Source: Euryodendron excelsum
Lineage: Eukaryota; Streptophyta; Magnoliopsida; Ericales; Pentaphylacaceae
Assembly (NCBI GenBank): GCA_033060915.1
Contig: CM065392.1
Span: forward strand, 9,379,501-9,443,500
Reading direction: 5' to 3'
DNA length: 64,000 bases
Translations under genes and position numbers: made by a program
Part shown: one piece after another, positions 10,987 through 23,046 of the stretch
Layout of the letters: every line of letters starts with the position of its first letter
Numbering within the stretch: position 1 is the stretch's first letter
The notes under the pieces: model-generated
Told to the model about the DNA's origin: nothing
Databases searched by the model: none
Seen by the model: the letters and a program-made list of their open reading frames with translations, nothing else

Positions 10987-13900
10987 TTAAGTCATAGGCT
11001 TGAGGCCCATTCCCCTCGATGAATTCTCTACTTGATCTTTCGTCAAGCCTTTTGTAAGCGGATCCGCAATGTTGTTCTTAGACTTGATGTAATCAATGGA
11101 TATAATTCCATTAGAAAGCATTTGCTTCATAGTATTGTGTCGTCGACGTATATGTCGTGACTTCCCATTATACATGTGGTTTTGTGCTCTTGCTATTGCA
11201 GATTGACTATCACAATGTATGCAGATAGCAGAGACAGGTTTAGGCCACACGGGAATATCCTCCAGAAAGTTACGAAGTCACTCTGCTTCCTCGCGTGCTT
11301 TATCTAAAACGATAAACTCAGATTCCATGGTGGATCTGGCTATGCAAGTTTGTTTTGAGGATTTCTAAGATATTGCTACACCTCCTAGAGTAAACACATA
11401 TCCACTTGTGGATTTAGAGTCTCTAGTGTCAGATATCCAATTTGCTTCTGTGTAACCTTCTACAACAGCTGGATATCTCGTATAGTGCAACCCATAATTC
11501 AAGGTGAATCTCAGATACTTGAGAATCCTAACTATGGCCTTCCAGTGGTTTGACCCTGGGTTACTCGTATATCTACTCAATCTGCTTACCGTATAAGCAA
11601 TATCCAGACGTGTGCAATTCATGAGATACATTAAACTGCCAATTATACGTGAGTATTCTAATTGAGATATGCCCTCATCATCGTTCTTGTATAAATGTAG
11701 AAAACAATCTATGGGTGTGTTTGCTAGACCGTTATCAGACTTACTAAACTTATCGAGTATCTTCTCGACATAATGAGTCTGTGATAACGCATATTCCTCG
11801 GACGTTTTGGTAATCTTAATACTAAGTATAACATCTGCAAACCCTAGATCCTTCATGTCAAACTTACTGTTCAACAATTTTTTAGTAGCTTTAATAACAT
11901 CAGTGTTGCTACCAATGATAATCATATCATTTACATAAAGACAAACAAGGACATAACCATGAGCAGTGTTCTTCACATAAACACATTTGTCGCATTCATT
12001 TATCTTGAAGCCGTTTGACAGCATAGCATTGTCAAACTTCTCATGCCATTGTTTCGGGGCTTGTTTTAGTCCATATAAAGACTTAACAAGTTTGCACACC
12101 TTTTTCTCTTTGCCAGGAACAATGAATCCTTCAGGTTGCTCCATATAAATCTCCTCATTCAAATCTCCATTTAAGAATGCCGTCTTAACATCCATTTGAT
12201 GAATCTCAAGATTATGTAAAGCCGCAAAGGCTATCAAGATACGTATGGACGTTATTCTGGTTACAGGAGAATATGTATCGAAATAATCCACTTCCTCAGT
12301 CTGCTTGTAGCCTTTGACTACAAGTCTGGCCTTGTACTTGTCAATTGAGCCATCTGCTTTCATCTTTCGCTTGAATATCTACTTGTATCCAAGGGGTTTA
12401 TTACCAGGTGGTAGATCCACTAGTTCCCACGTATGATTTTGCAGAATTGACTCAACTTCGCTATGGATAGCCTCTTTCCACAAAGGTGCTTCCGGAGAGG
12501 GCATTGCTTCTTTATAACTCTGAGGTTCATTTTCTACCAAATATGTTAGAAAATCAGGACCGAATGACTTTGCAACCTTTGTCCTTTTATCTCTTCTAGG
12601 TTCAGCGTCGTTTTCTTTATCCACTGACCCATAGTCTTTATCTACAATGGTATCATGAGTCCGTTTAAGCGAACTTGATCCATGTGTAGACTTATACGGA
12701 AACTCCTCCTCAAAGAAGGATACATTCCTACACTCCATTATTGTATTCACATGAATATCTGATATTTTAGACTTGTGAACCAAAAATTGATATGCATTGT
12801 TATGTTCGGCATAGCCAATAAATATACAATCAACTGTTTGTGGTCCTAATTTTACCTTCTTGGGTAAAGGAACCACTACCTTAGCTAAACAACCCCATAC
12901 TCTCAAGTATTTATAGGAAGGTTTTCGACCTTTCCACATCTCATAAGGGGTTTTACTAAGTTTCTTGTGGGGTATCTTGTTAAGAACATAGTTGGCGGAT
13001 AGCAACGCTTTCCCCCACAAATTCTGGGGTGCCCCAGAACTTATCAACATAGCATTCATCATCTCTTTTAGAGTGCGATTCTTTTGCTCAGCAACTCCAT
13101 TTTGCTGAGATGAATAAGGTGCAGTGGTTTGATGTATGATACCATGTTCAACACAGAGTTGTGCAAATGGTGATTCATACTCACCACCTCTATCACTTCT
13201 TAACACCTTAATCTTTTTGCTAAGTTGATTCTCAATTTCACTCTTGTATTGTATAAACATGTCTATTGCCTCATCTTTACTTCTCATTAAGTAGACGTGA
13301 CAATAGTGAGTGCAATCATCAATGAAAGTTATGAAGTATTTTTTCCCACCTCGAGTTTGAACATATTTCAAGTCACAAACGTCACTATGAATTAGTTCAA
13401 GTGGTTCCGTACTTCTTTCAATTGATTTGAACTGGGTTCTAGTCAACTTTGCCTCAACGCAAGTTGCACATTTATCATTAGCATTAAAATCAAGTTTAGG
13501 TAAACACTCTAATTTAACTAATCTATGCATGGTATCAAAGTTAACATGACCTAATCCACCATGCCATACATTTGAAGACTGAAACAAGTAAATTGAAGAT
13601 GTAGTATTATTACTAGAAGGCTTAGGAGCCACAATCATTACATTTAGTTTGAAGAGCCCATCGCTCAGATATCCCTTTCCCACAAACATTCCCCCCTTAG
13701 TAAGTACAAACTTATCACTCTCAAACACCAACTTAAAGCCCTTCTTACTCAACAATGAACCAAAGACTAAATTCTTGTGAATGTCTGGCACATGGAACAC
13801 CTCATTCAAAGTAAGTTCTTTGCTGAAAGTCATTTTTAGAACGATCTTCCCCTGACCTTCACCCTTTGAGGTTGCCGAGTTGCCCATGTAGAGTTGTTCA

Positions 13901-15009
13901 CCGTCTACTGAGTGGTAAGATGTGAACATCCACTTGTTGGCACAGATGTGACGAGTGGCCCCAGTGTCCACCCACCATTCTTTAGTATTGCCAACCAAGT
14001 TTACCTCAGAAACTACGGCAGAAAGATTCAAGTCTTCCACATTGGCACAGAGATCCTCGGTCACGTTGGCTTGAGCAGATTTCTTCTTGTGGTTCTCTTG
14101 ATCCTTCTTCTCAAAATCCTTACGCTTGTGACAATCCTTGGTCGTATGACCAGTCCTACCGCAGACGTAACATTTCCCTTTGAACCTTTTGAAATTGCCA
14201 CCTTTGGAACCTTGGTAGGACCCTTGACCATCATGCTTTCGCTTTTTGTCGTTGGATTTGGCTTGCTCCACCACATTTGCCTTTGACACCATATGGGTGT
14301 TGACAAATTTTTTCTCAGAAGCCCAGTTGTCTTCCTCAATTCTTAGCTTGACGATAAGTTCCTCAAGCCTCATCTCCTTGCGCTTATGCTTCAGATAGTT
14401 CTTGAATTTTTTCCAGGACGACGACAATTTTTCAATTATCACAGCCACTTGGAAAGACTCACTCAGAACCATGCCTTTGACATGGATGTCATGAAGTATA
14501 ACTTGGAGATCCTGGACCTGGCTAATAACTGTTTTAGAATCAAACATTTTGTAATCAAGGAACTTACCGACCACAAATTTCTTTGAGCCGGCGTCTTCCG
14601 TCTTGTACTTCTTGTCTAAAAATTCCCACAGTTCTTTTGCCGTCTGCACGGCACAATACACGTTGTAGAGTATATTATCTAGTCCATTGAGGATATAGTT
14701 CCTACATAGGAAGTCAGCATATTTCCATGCTTCCACCGCCGCAACTACTTGCTGGTCAGACTCATTCTCGTTCAGAGTAGGAACACCTTCACGAAGAAAT
14801 TTTGCCAAGTTCAGAGTCGTCAAGTAAAACAACATTTTCTGTTGCCACCTTTTGAAATCAGTTCCATTGAACTTCTTTGGCTTTTCTCCGTGATTCACCG
14901 GTACATTTGGTGTATGCACTTGGTTCACCGGCACAGTCATTGTCGGTACCGGTGTCCCAATCACAGTAAGAGTTGAAGTAAGAGTAGGAATAGGAGTATC
15001 ATCAGCCAT
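10987..15009 (-). pseudogene. Copia gag-pol polyprotein with three nonsense mutations
   Basis: The preferred start is ATGGCTGATGAT at 15009; the frame is open seven codons further upstream to a Met at 15030. In order along the strand: UBN2-type gag (PKKFNGTDFKRWQQKM), CCHC knuckle (CYVCGRTGHTTKDC), aspartic protease (WWVDTGATRHIC), integrase zinc region and core (HSDVCDL, FIDDCTHY, RSDRGGEYES), reverse transcriptase ([33 protein letters not shown]) and RNase H (CDSQSAIARAQN). Stops fall at 12376-12378, about 11363-11365 and about 11279, each where a conserved Trp is expected. The RT catalytic YVDD box reads YVND at about 11940. Otherwise the frame is intact from gag to RNase H, so the copy died recently. 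Confidence 0.9.
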
Positions 15010-15113
15010 TTCTGGATTAAATAATTTCACACAAAATTTGAGTACTAATCCAGAAACACGACACTAATTAACACAGTTTAAAAAAAAATAAGAATTAAAT
15101 CTGTCTTTAAGAT

Positions 15114-16217
15114 TATTGGATATATAATCCCTATTTAATTACTATGTGTATAATTAGTGATCACAAACAATAAATAACACGAATTATCTAATTATCAACT
15201 AGAAGCAATTTTAACTAGAAGACAATTAGAATTTGAATAAGAACAAATTAAAACATAACGACTTACCCGGTTGTCGTTCACAAAAATAGAAAATGTAGAA
15301 GTCGAAAGATAGATTGAGTCGAGTGTTTCACACTCTCTCCTTAAAGACAGATTCACCCCCCACAGTTGGTACTCACGGGATGATGGGTGTCTGACTCCTA
15401 AGATAAAACGATCTTAGCAGTCTTTAGGCAGCACTTCAATAAAAACTGCTTGGCGGCTTCACCAGATGATTTGAACTCTCTCAGGAAATAACGGAAGGAA
15501 GAAGAAGAAATCGATGTATGCAACAATTCAAATTTTTTTGATATTATGAATGCTAGAATGCTACTCTATTTATAGAGCCCAGGTGCCTGTTCGAAACACT
15601 GGTTCGAATAGGTACCAGCAGCCAAACAGTCCTTTACCGGAGGGACGCACTTGTTCAGTCAACAGTCACATCTATTCGGTCAAACCATCAGAAATTAATT
15701 AATTAATTAATATAAAATTAATTAATAAAATAATTAATTAATTTAATTCCGACCCTAATCCAAAAGATAAGACTTGAACCGAACCCACGACCCACGCCCG
15801 CGTCCCGACCCGGACCGGACGGGCGGGCAGCGCTGGCGCCGACGACCCGTGCGTGTGTGGAGTATTGGGTTAACCCATGAGTTCCATAGGTCCTCCCCCT
15901 TCCACAAAAGTGGGGTGCCCCTTGGGGCCCAAACCTTATTCCAAACTTGGATTATATATGGACAACTTATTTCCCATAAGAAATCAATGTGGAATTACCC
16001 ACTTTCAACTACATAACCCATATTCAAAGGGGTGACTTTGGAGGCCAATAACTCATTCAATCCTACACGGATTTGAGCAAGTAAATAGTCTAGATTCATC
16101 TCCTCTCAGAGGTAAATCCAACGCACCAATGACCCGACACAAAGGATGCATGGGTCCCACATTTATATTGGCTCAAAGATCAACAAAATAATGGGTGTAT
16201 ACCCAATTATTCTAACA
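15114..16217 (-). repeat. Copia 5' LTR
   Basis: Collinear with the left LTR with scattered substitutions. The minus-strand TATAAATAG promoter box is at about 15574-15566. The internal region begins at 15113 on the minus strand with ATCTTAAAGACAG, which does not resemble the usual initiator tRNA-Met primer site. TSD CTATC follows at 16218-16222. Confidence 0.95.
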
Positions 16218-16222
16218 CTATC

Positions 16223-16810
16223 ATCATTTTAACTCATTCATAATTTTGTCTAACTCTGTACACAATTGTCCTTTGAAATCTGGTGGACCTTTTATTGGCC
16301 ATGATTGTTGGGATAAGGCTTTAATAGGATCGATTATTCTGTACATGCAATGTAAGCATGATGAGAGACATTATACTTATACAGTTGTATTCGTAAATTA
16401 TAAAAAGAAATTAAAATATTTTGATAACACATCCTCATATAGTTTTATTCCTTAATTATAAAAGTAAATTAATTGAAACTGTGACCATCTTTTTTTATTA
16501 TTCTTTAGGTGTCGAATGATATCGGTTAAATACACACAGTGTTGAGAGTTTCATGAATTTGGGTATCTATGAGTAAGACTATTTATTTAATCATGTAAAT
16601 TGAATTTTGGAGTTCCAGTATTTATAACACAAAAACTAGGTAGTCAGGTTTTTTGGAAGAAAATAGATTGAGAGGTTTGAATTTGGGTACAGGAGGCAAA
16701 TCTAACGTGTATGAAAAGAAAGTTGGTTAGGAGAAAATAGATCGAGAGGCTTGAATTTGGCTAGACGAGTGGATCTAAGGTGTATGGAAATAAAGTTGAC
16801 TCGTGTCACC
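16223..16810. other. Non-coding spacer with an imperfect ~78-bp tandem duplication
   Basis: No gene is recognised. Two diverged copies of 'GAAAATAGAT(T/C)GAGAGG(T/C)TTGAATTTGG...' occupy about 16660-16800. The stretch 16346-16450 resembles 37257-37345, sharing an identical 18-mer AAGCATGATGAGAGACAT. Confidence 0.5.
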
Positions 16811-16815
16811 GTCGA

Positions 16816-17020
16816 TGTTAAGCTACACAAAATCAAAATTTGTTTGACAAGAGCAATTAGTGCAGCAAATTAGAATTAGTGCAGAATTACTGCAATTAAG
16901 ATCTTGATTGCACTAGAATCATAATCCCTTTTCCTAACGGATCACTTCATGATTGTTGTCAATCTTTACAATCAAGGGATCTTGATTGTCTAAGCTTTGG
17001 CTTTCTTGTATATAAAATAA
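16816..17020 (+). repeat. Truncated 5' LTR of the deleted copia element
   Basis: About 205 bp align to the first part of the 268-bp right LTR; similarity stops near TATAAAATA. Confidence 0.85.
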
Positions 17021-17024
17021 ACTT

Positions 17025-18255
17025 GATGTGCAAAATGCCTTCCTTCATGGCGATCTCAATGAAGAAGTATATATGCGATCTCAATGAAGAAGTATATATG
17101 CGGGTTCCTCTGGGTCTTGGCAAATAGGGGGAGACTCATGTTTGTCGCCTTCACAAGTCACTATATAGACTGAAACAGGCTTCACAGCAATGGTTTGCCA
17201 AATTTTCTACGGCCCTCCAGGAAGTTGGTTTCATCCAATCTGAAGCGAATTATTCCTTGTTCACTCACAGTCAGAATCAAGAGTTGACAATTGTGCTAGT
17301 TTATGTTGATGACATAATTGTTACAGGTAATAATCTAGAGTCAATTTCCTTGCTTAAAGCCTTCGTTCATCAGCGATTTCATCTTAAAGATCTTAGCCTC
17401 CTTCAATATTTTGTCAATCTTGAAGTTGCACAGTCCAAAAAGGGAATTTTCCTTTCACAAGGCAAATATGCTCTTGAGATCCTCCAAAAAATAGGTTTGT
17501 TAGGTGTTTGTCCTATTCATCTTCCCATGGAGTAGAACATGAAGCTCTTTGCCATTGAAGGTGATCTCCTTTCAGACCCCACCACTTATCGTCGCCTGAT
17601 AGGATGCCTTGTTTACTTGACTATTACTAGGCCGGATATTGTTTATCTAGTTCATTTTCTTAGCCAATACATGGACAACCAAGAAAGCCTCACCTTGATG
17701 CTGCACATCACCTAGTTCATTACTTGAAGCATGCAACTAGGCAAGGAATTTTCTTACCTGCAGATTCAGATTTAAGTCTTCGTGTGTATTGCGATTCGAA
17801 TTGGGCCAGTTGTCCTGATACACGTAGGTCTACATCACGTTTTTGTGCTTTACTGGGTACTTCTCTAGTTTCATGGAAAACAAAGAAGCAACATATTGTC
17901 CCCCAATCCTCTACAGAATCTGAATATAGAGCCATGGCAATGGCTACTTGTGACATAATTTAGTTACTCTCTCTTCTCAAAGACTTGGGTATCTCTGTCA
18001 TGCAACCATCAACTCTTCTTTGTGACAACCAAGCGGCTCTCCATATTGCTGCCAATCTGGTTTTCCATGAGAAAATGAATCACATATAAGTTAATTGTCA
18101 CTTCATTCGTGACAAACTTTGTGAGGGACTTCTTTCTACTTCTTATGTACCTACTACTCATCAACTAGCAGATGTCTTTACTAAACCATTGGGGAAAGAG
18201 CAATTCAAAGTACTCATCCAGAAGTTGGGTATTCTGGACATTCACACTCCAACTT
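17025..18255 (+). pseudogene. Copia reverse transcriptase-RNase H remnant
   Basis: The reading begins inside RT with DVQNAFLHGDLNEEVYM. It continues through the catalytic YVDD box (VLVYVDDIIVTG, about 17300-17330) to RNase H (VYCDSNWASCPDTRRSTS, 17784-17840; SSTESEYRAMA). It ends in the LADVFTKPL motif typical of the copia C-terminus at 18168-18194. A 25-bp tandem duplication at 17051-17100 shifts the frame, and several stops and indels follow. The catalytic residues seen are intact but the gene is dead. Confidence 0.9.
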
Positions 18256-18264
18256 GAGAGGGAG

Positions 18265-18532
18265 TGTTAAACTACACAGAATCAGAATTTGTGTAACCAG
18301 AGCAACTAGTGCAGCAAATCAGAATTAGTGCAAAATTTCTGCAATCAAGAGATCTTAATTGTACTAGAATCATGGCTCAGTTACTGCAAATCCCTTTCCT
18401 AAGGGATCACTTCATGATTCTCATCAATCTCGACAATTAAGGGATCTTGATTGTCTAAGCTTTGGCTTTTCTTGTGTGTAAAATATTGTATAACATAATG
18501 AAGATGTATAGAAAATTCTCTCAAACTTTACA
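18265..18532 (+). repeat. 3' LTR of the deleted copia element
   Basis: Complete, TGTTAAACTACAC...CTTTACA, followed by TSD GTCGA. A CT/GA-rich region and (GA)n follow directly. Confidence 0.9.
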
Positions 18533-18588
18533 GTCGAGAGAGGTGGAAGGAAGGAAGAGTGAAAGGGAAAGAGAAAAAAAGGTGAGAC

Positions 18589-18590
<2 letters not shown>

Positions 18591-18640
<50 letters not shown>
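18591..18640. repeat. (GA)n microsatellite
   Basis: About 25 GA units. The open frame over it is an artefact. Confidence 0.95.
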
Positions 18641-18643
<3 letters not shown>

Positions 18644-19720
18644 AAGGGAAGATTGGAAAGTGATCGGGATTTTATAGAAAAGAAAGGATTAGTGGTCAGG
18701 TTCTATAGATTGGGGTTCCCCAAATTTATATTGTTCACTTTGAAACCAAGATCACTTTCACCTCTTTTTATTGATCAATATCGAAAATAGTTTTCACATA
18801 TCTCTACATCCATTGTTTAATTTGATTCTATGATTTCTTTCGAATTTTTTCACCAATCATTATCAAGTATAATTTTCTCATATCTCCTCATCAAATAGTT
18901 ATTGTTACTACTTCCTTTCTATCGTATGGAATTAGAATTGTATGTTTTGGCATTTCGAGCATAGGTTTCATATGATTGAAACCTAATGCATATGAAAATA
19001 TAACCTAAAGCACTTTTTCAACCATTTTATTAATACACTCCAATATCACAATGTAAAATTACAGCGTTTCAAGAAGCAAAATTATAAATTTCATGCCATT
19101 AACTGCTAAAAGCAAAGTCATGCCACATACGTGGGTCATTATTGTTGCATTTCATTTTTATATGTACATACTGCATCTTGCATTGCATTTCAATTAAATG
19201 TGGTTTTAATCTTTTGTTTCATTAGTTAGGAGCAAGGGGGGAGGGGATGGTTAGCCGAGTTTGAACCCAAAATATGATGAGAGATTGCAAGCGCCTCCAC
19301 TGCGAAGGCTCACAGTTCTTCTAAATGTGTGGGTTTTGGTCAAGGGATATGGTAGACTAACGAAATAGTTTAGAAGTCAAAAAGTACTCAATTGGGCTTA
19401 TAAAGAGCCCAATAGGCTAGACAAATGACCTAGAAATGTGGCAAACATTCGACTTTCAATGATATTATTTGAAGTATCTGGTCCATTTTGCATTGAACTT
19501 TAAAGCTTAATTTGGTATTCCGTTAATAATCTTTAGAATTTAATTTAAGGAGTGCTTACAATCATAATTATCAAAATTGAACTAGACATCAAACTAATGA
19601 AGACATTGGTTTCTGGTTCAGTAATTTAATCGATGGTTCAACCTATTCAATCGTTGTTACAAAATTATATATATTATTTATTAGATACCTTATATATATT
19701 TATGTGGCAAATATATTCTC
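18641..19720. other. Non-coding spacer
   Basis: AT-rich with no recognisable gene. A possible tRNA-like B-box (GTTTGAACCC) near 19260 is too isolated to call. Confidence 0.5.
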
Positions 19721-19830
19721 AATCCAAACATTGGTGTAATGGTTAAGCGCACAATAATAGTTGATTAGTCCCAAGTTCAAATCTTTAGAGCTTTCCTTCC
19801 GAATTTGAAAAATTTATTGGTCATGGGCAT
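19720..19830 (+). mobile_element. Candidate tRNA-derived SINE fragment
   Basis: TTGGTGTAATGGTTAAGCGC (from 19731) looks like a tRNA A-box, and AAGTTCAAATC (about 19773-19783) looks like a B-box at about tRNA spacing. There is no cloverleaf with a CCA-type acceptor stem, so a SINE head or tRNA-like relic is more likely than a tRNA gene. No poly-A tail or TSD is seen. Confidence 0.3.
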
Positions 19831-20189
19831 AATCACTAAAAAGTCAAGTTACGGTTCCAAAGGCATGAATCGAACCGGCATACTTGTTGGTGTCCGATTT
19901 GACCGGTCAATTCGGTCCATTTCTAATAATTATGCTTCCAATAACGCACCATAAACTATAACTCAGTATTACTAATGTAAGCACACCATTTTTGCCCACT
20001 TGGCAATCTCCGGCTCGACCGGGCTCAGTTTTCCAATATCATAACACATGCCGGTTCAAGATGAGCCTTTCAATCTCTAATCCAACCAATTGGTCACTTC
20101 TTGGGCCCACAAGGACCCGTTGGAGCCATAAGCACCATTATTCCAAGCATCTTTCCGGACCGGGCGGTCGAGGAAACCAACGTCATCCA

Positions 20190-20490
20190 GGTAGCTTCCC
20201 GGGATCGAGCGATCTTGAGGACCAACACCTCATCAAGTTCCAGACAGTTCACTTCTGGCGCCTGCTAGCCCGCCAATGTAGAATGTCCATCATTTGGTAG
20301 CTCTCTAAGACCAGGCGTTCTCGGAGACCAACGTCACCCTTACTGGTAGCTTTTTAGGACCAAGCGTTCTCATGAACCAACACCACCCTACAGGTAGCTC
20401 TCTAAGACCAGGCGTTCTTAAGGACCAACACTGCACAGGTAGTTTTCCGAGACTGGGCAGTCTCGGGAACCAACACCTAGGTTAACACCG
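20190..20490. repeat. ~57-bp tandem repeats inside the solo LTR
   Basis: About five diverged units are built on GGTAGCT(C/T)T(C/T)TAAGACCA(G)GCGTTCT...GACCAACACC. Confidence 0.75.
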
Positions 20491-20959
20491 ACGCCTGCTA
20501 GCCCGACTTGGTGAAAAATGACCCGACCGGCCCTTGGGCATCCAGGCACGTTTTGAAAAAGTTCAAAATCCCTCAAAATGATAAGTTCATCCTCCCAAAA
20601 TGTTGTTAAACCATTATACGCCCCCCGCATGCCATTTGGTCCAATTCCAGCTCACTCCGGTCAAAATGACCGTTTTGCCCCTAAACACCCCAACATTGCA
20701 CAAACCCCGCCGAACGATAAAAGATTCTCCCAAAACCATCCCTGAACAACCCTACACACTTAACACAACACACCAAACCATTCCTAACCATTTCCAGCTA
20801 ATCCTGACCAAAATGACCATTTTGCCCTTAGCAATCCAAACTTGCCCCGAAACAGCACCGGTCTTAGGATTTCGAGCAAAGGGTTTCACCATACACCCTT
20901 GTTTAACCCGAGGAGGACCCTATGACATTAAACGCTCATGACTCGATAAAAGTTCTCTA

Positions 20960-21394
20960 GAGCGTCTCGTAGACGCTCCACCTAAATTGTCTTTTCTCCC
21001 GATTCCGTAGTTATAACACATCGTCAACTGACTTGTGAAATGTGTAAATCAGGGAATTATCGAAAACTCGTTCATAGATCTTTCCATCGATACGGCTTGA
21101 TCGGATAGATCGCTTCCTGAAGCCCTTCATCACACAGCGCCAACACTGCTACTTTCGACAACCCTTAGAGCGTCTCGCAGACGCTCCGCCGAGATTGACT
21201 TTTTCTCCAATTCCTTGATCAAAATGCATTGTCAAACGACTTGAGAAATGCGTAAATCTGAAAATTCTAGAAAGTATTTTCAGAGTACCTTCCATCAGTA
21301 CGGTCCGATCGAAAAGATCGCTTCCTGAAGGCCTCGATCACACAACACGAAAATAGCTACTTTCGAACACCCACAGAGTGTATCACAGACGCTC
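20960..21394. repeat. 208-bp tandem repeat headed by a palindrome
   Basis: Palindromes GAGCGTCT-N3-AGACGCTC lie at 20960-20978 and 21168-21186. A decayed third copy is at 21376-21394. The spacing is exactly 208 bp each time, and the DNA between is clearly homologous. Confidence 0.85.
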
Positions 21395-21776
21395 CTCAAA
21401 AATACCCTTTTTGCACGCTTCCCAAGATGATATCCCCCACTTCCAAACACAATTCAAATTTTCCAAAAACATGAAAGTTCACGAGAAACCTCAAGAGAAC
21501 ACCGTGGGTGCAACCAATTCCCCCGAAACATTCCCGGTTGACTCAATTATTGAGACAAAGTTTGGACGAACCTTCTCGATGATGGAGCGTATGCCACATG
21601 CGCTCAAATTTTGATCAGATCGACTAACTTTTGATCAATAGTTATGATTTAAGTAGTACACAGGGTGCCACATGTCATTCTGGCAATGGAACACTGCCTG
21701 TGCAAGTCCTACATGCGCTAGGTCAAATTTTGGCCAGGCGCATGTAGTACATGCGCCAGGCCTGTTCCAGATTGCC

Positions 21777-21786
21777 TATAAATACC
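21777..21786 (+). promoter_or_regulatory. LTR TATA box
   Basis: TATAAATACC in the middle of the LTR. The related LTR has TATAAATACA at 61281. Confidence 0.6.
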
Positions 21787-23046
21787 AGACCCCTCCTTTG
21801 CATATTGCATCTCTGAAATTGATGCGAAATTCTGCTGAAATTGCTCCAGAACCTCAAATCCTTACATATATTCTACCCCTCCAACACTTAGGCTAGATTC
21901 TACCTCTCTCAAGCCTATACACTTCACCTACAAGGCCTTATACACCATTACACACTCCATTCCAACCCCTCAAGCCTTTTTGAAGTCACTTAAGCTCCAA
22001 TCAAGACATCCATTGAAGACTACAAGTGTGTTGAAGGTAAAAGGTGGTATCTCTTTTACATTTGTGTTTTTCCCCACTCTTCTCTTCTCCCTCCTAGCCT
22101 ACTTAAGCTATTCTCTATTTTAATCCCCATCTACAACCCCCTATTCTCACATGCTTGAGTCAAGAGGGCTCTTAGATTATGCTTAGAGGAAAGCAAGTGA
22201 GAGCCACCGTGTAGGGGGACTTCTCACTAGCCTACTTTGAGATGGTATGGCCTAGGAGCCCTTTGTTTATGTGGTGTAGCCTAAAAGCCTTGTATGTGAT
22301 CATGACCCCTTGCATATTACTATTTTGATCATGTCTTGTATGCTTGACTTCATTTTATGCTTATTGTCATGTTCTACAATGCTTACATTGCTCTTATTTT
22401 CATGCCATTTCTAAGCTCTATATTTCTTTCGAAAATGGTTCCAAAAGTTGTCCCTTTGAAGCCTAGGATAAGACCTTAGAAAATCATGCCTTAGAGAGTT
22501 CCCTACTAACCCCCTAACTCCTACTTTGGCATCATGACATTTTAACTTACATAAGGGTTGCTTTATAATTCTCCAATTTTTAAGATTTCCATTCATTTAA
22601 GTGTAGTGGTTGGAATAGCCTATGGAGAACCCTCTCTTGAGTGGTCTCCCTTTTGTTTGGCCATATGAACCCTCCCTTGATGGAATGTCTATCTTGAAAA
22701 ATGGTTTTCAAAATTCTCCTCAAAAGATGATTTTCTTGATGAAATGCATTCTCTCCATCTTTACATCAAAAATGATTTTTCAAAAGTTGCTACCATTATG
22801 TTGATTTTTGAAATCTCCACTCTTGTCAAGATAAAGGTTATAATGGCCATGAGAAAATCTTCCTTGGAATGGTCTCCAAACACCAACCATATAAACTATA
22901 CTGTTGGCTAGAGTCAAAATTTTCATGGAAATGATCTTTAAAAGGGTTGTCCACCAAAGTCCATTGTATAACATGTTTTGTTTTTTCAAAGCACTTTCCA
23001 AAAGTGCATCAAACCCGCTTTCAAAACCATTTTCCAATCCAATCAT

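Larger units (their letters stand above)
9287..16217 (-). mobile_element. Ty1/copia LTR retrotransposon, nearly complete
   Basis: The element is flanked by CTATC target-site duplications (9282-9286 and 16218-16222). It has two highly similar ~1.1 kb LTRs (9287-10384 and 15114-16217), a purine tract next to the left LTR, and a gag-pol reading frame on the minus strand. Domain order is gag, CCHC knuckle, protease, integrase, reverse transcriptase and RNase H, the copia order. The LTR termini are TGTT...AACA on the left copy; the right copy begins TATT, a single change. High LTR similarity indicates a recent insertion. Three in-frame stops mean this copy cannot make a full polyprotein. Confidence 0.95.
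16816..18532 (+). mobile_element. Internally deleted Ty1/copia element
   Basis: Bounded by target-site duplications GTCGA (16811-16815 and 18533-18537). The right LTR is complete, 18265-18532 (268 bp, TGTTAAAC...TTTACA). The left LTR starts at 16816 but is joined at about 17020 directly to reverse-transcriptase coding sequence, so the LTR end, gag, protease, integrase and the RT N-terminus are missing. The polypurine tract TTGAGAGGGAG lies at 18254-18264. Confidence 0.9.

Noticed and set aside
19731..19785. Functional tRNA gene
   Set aside because: A- and B-box-like motifs are present but there is no acceptor stem pairing and no anticodon arm that I can fold. A SINE or relic is more likely.
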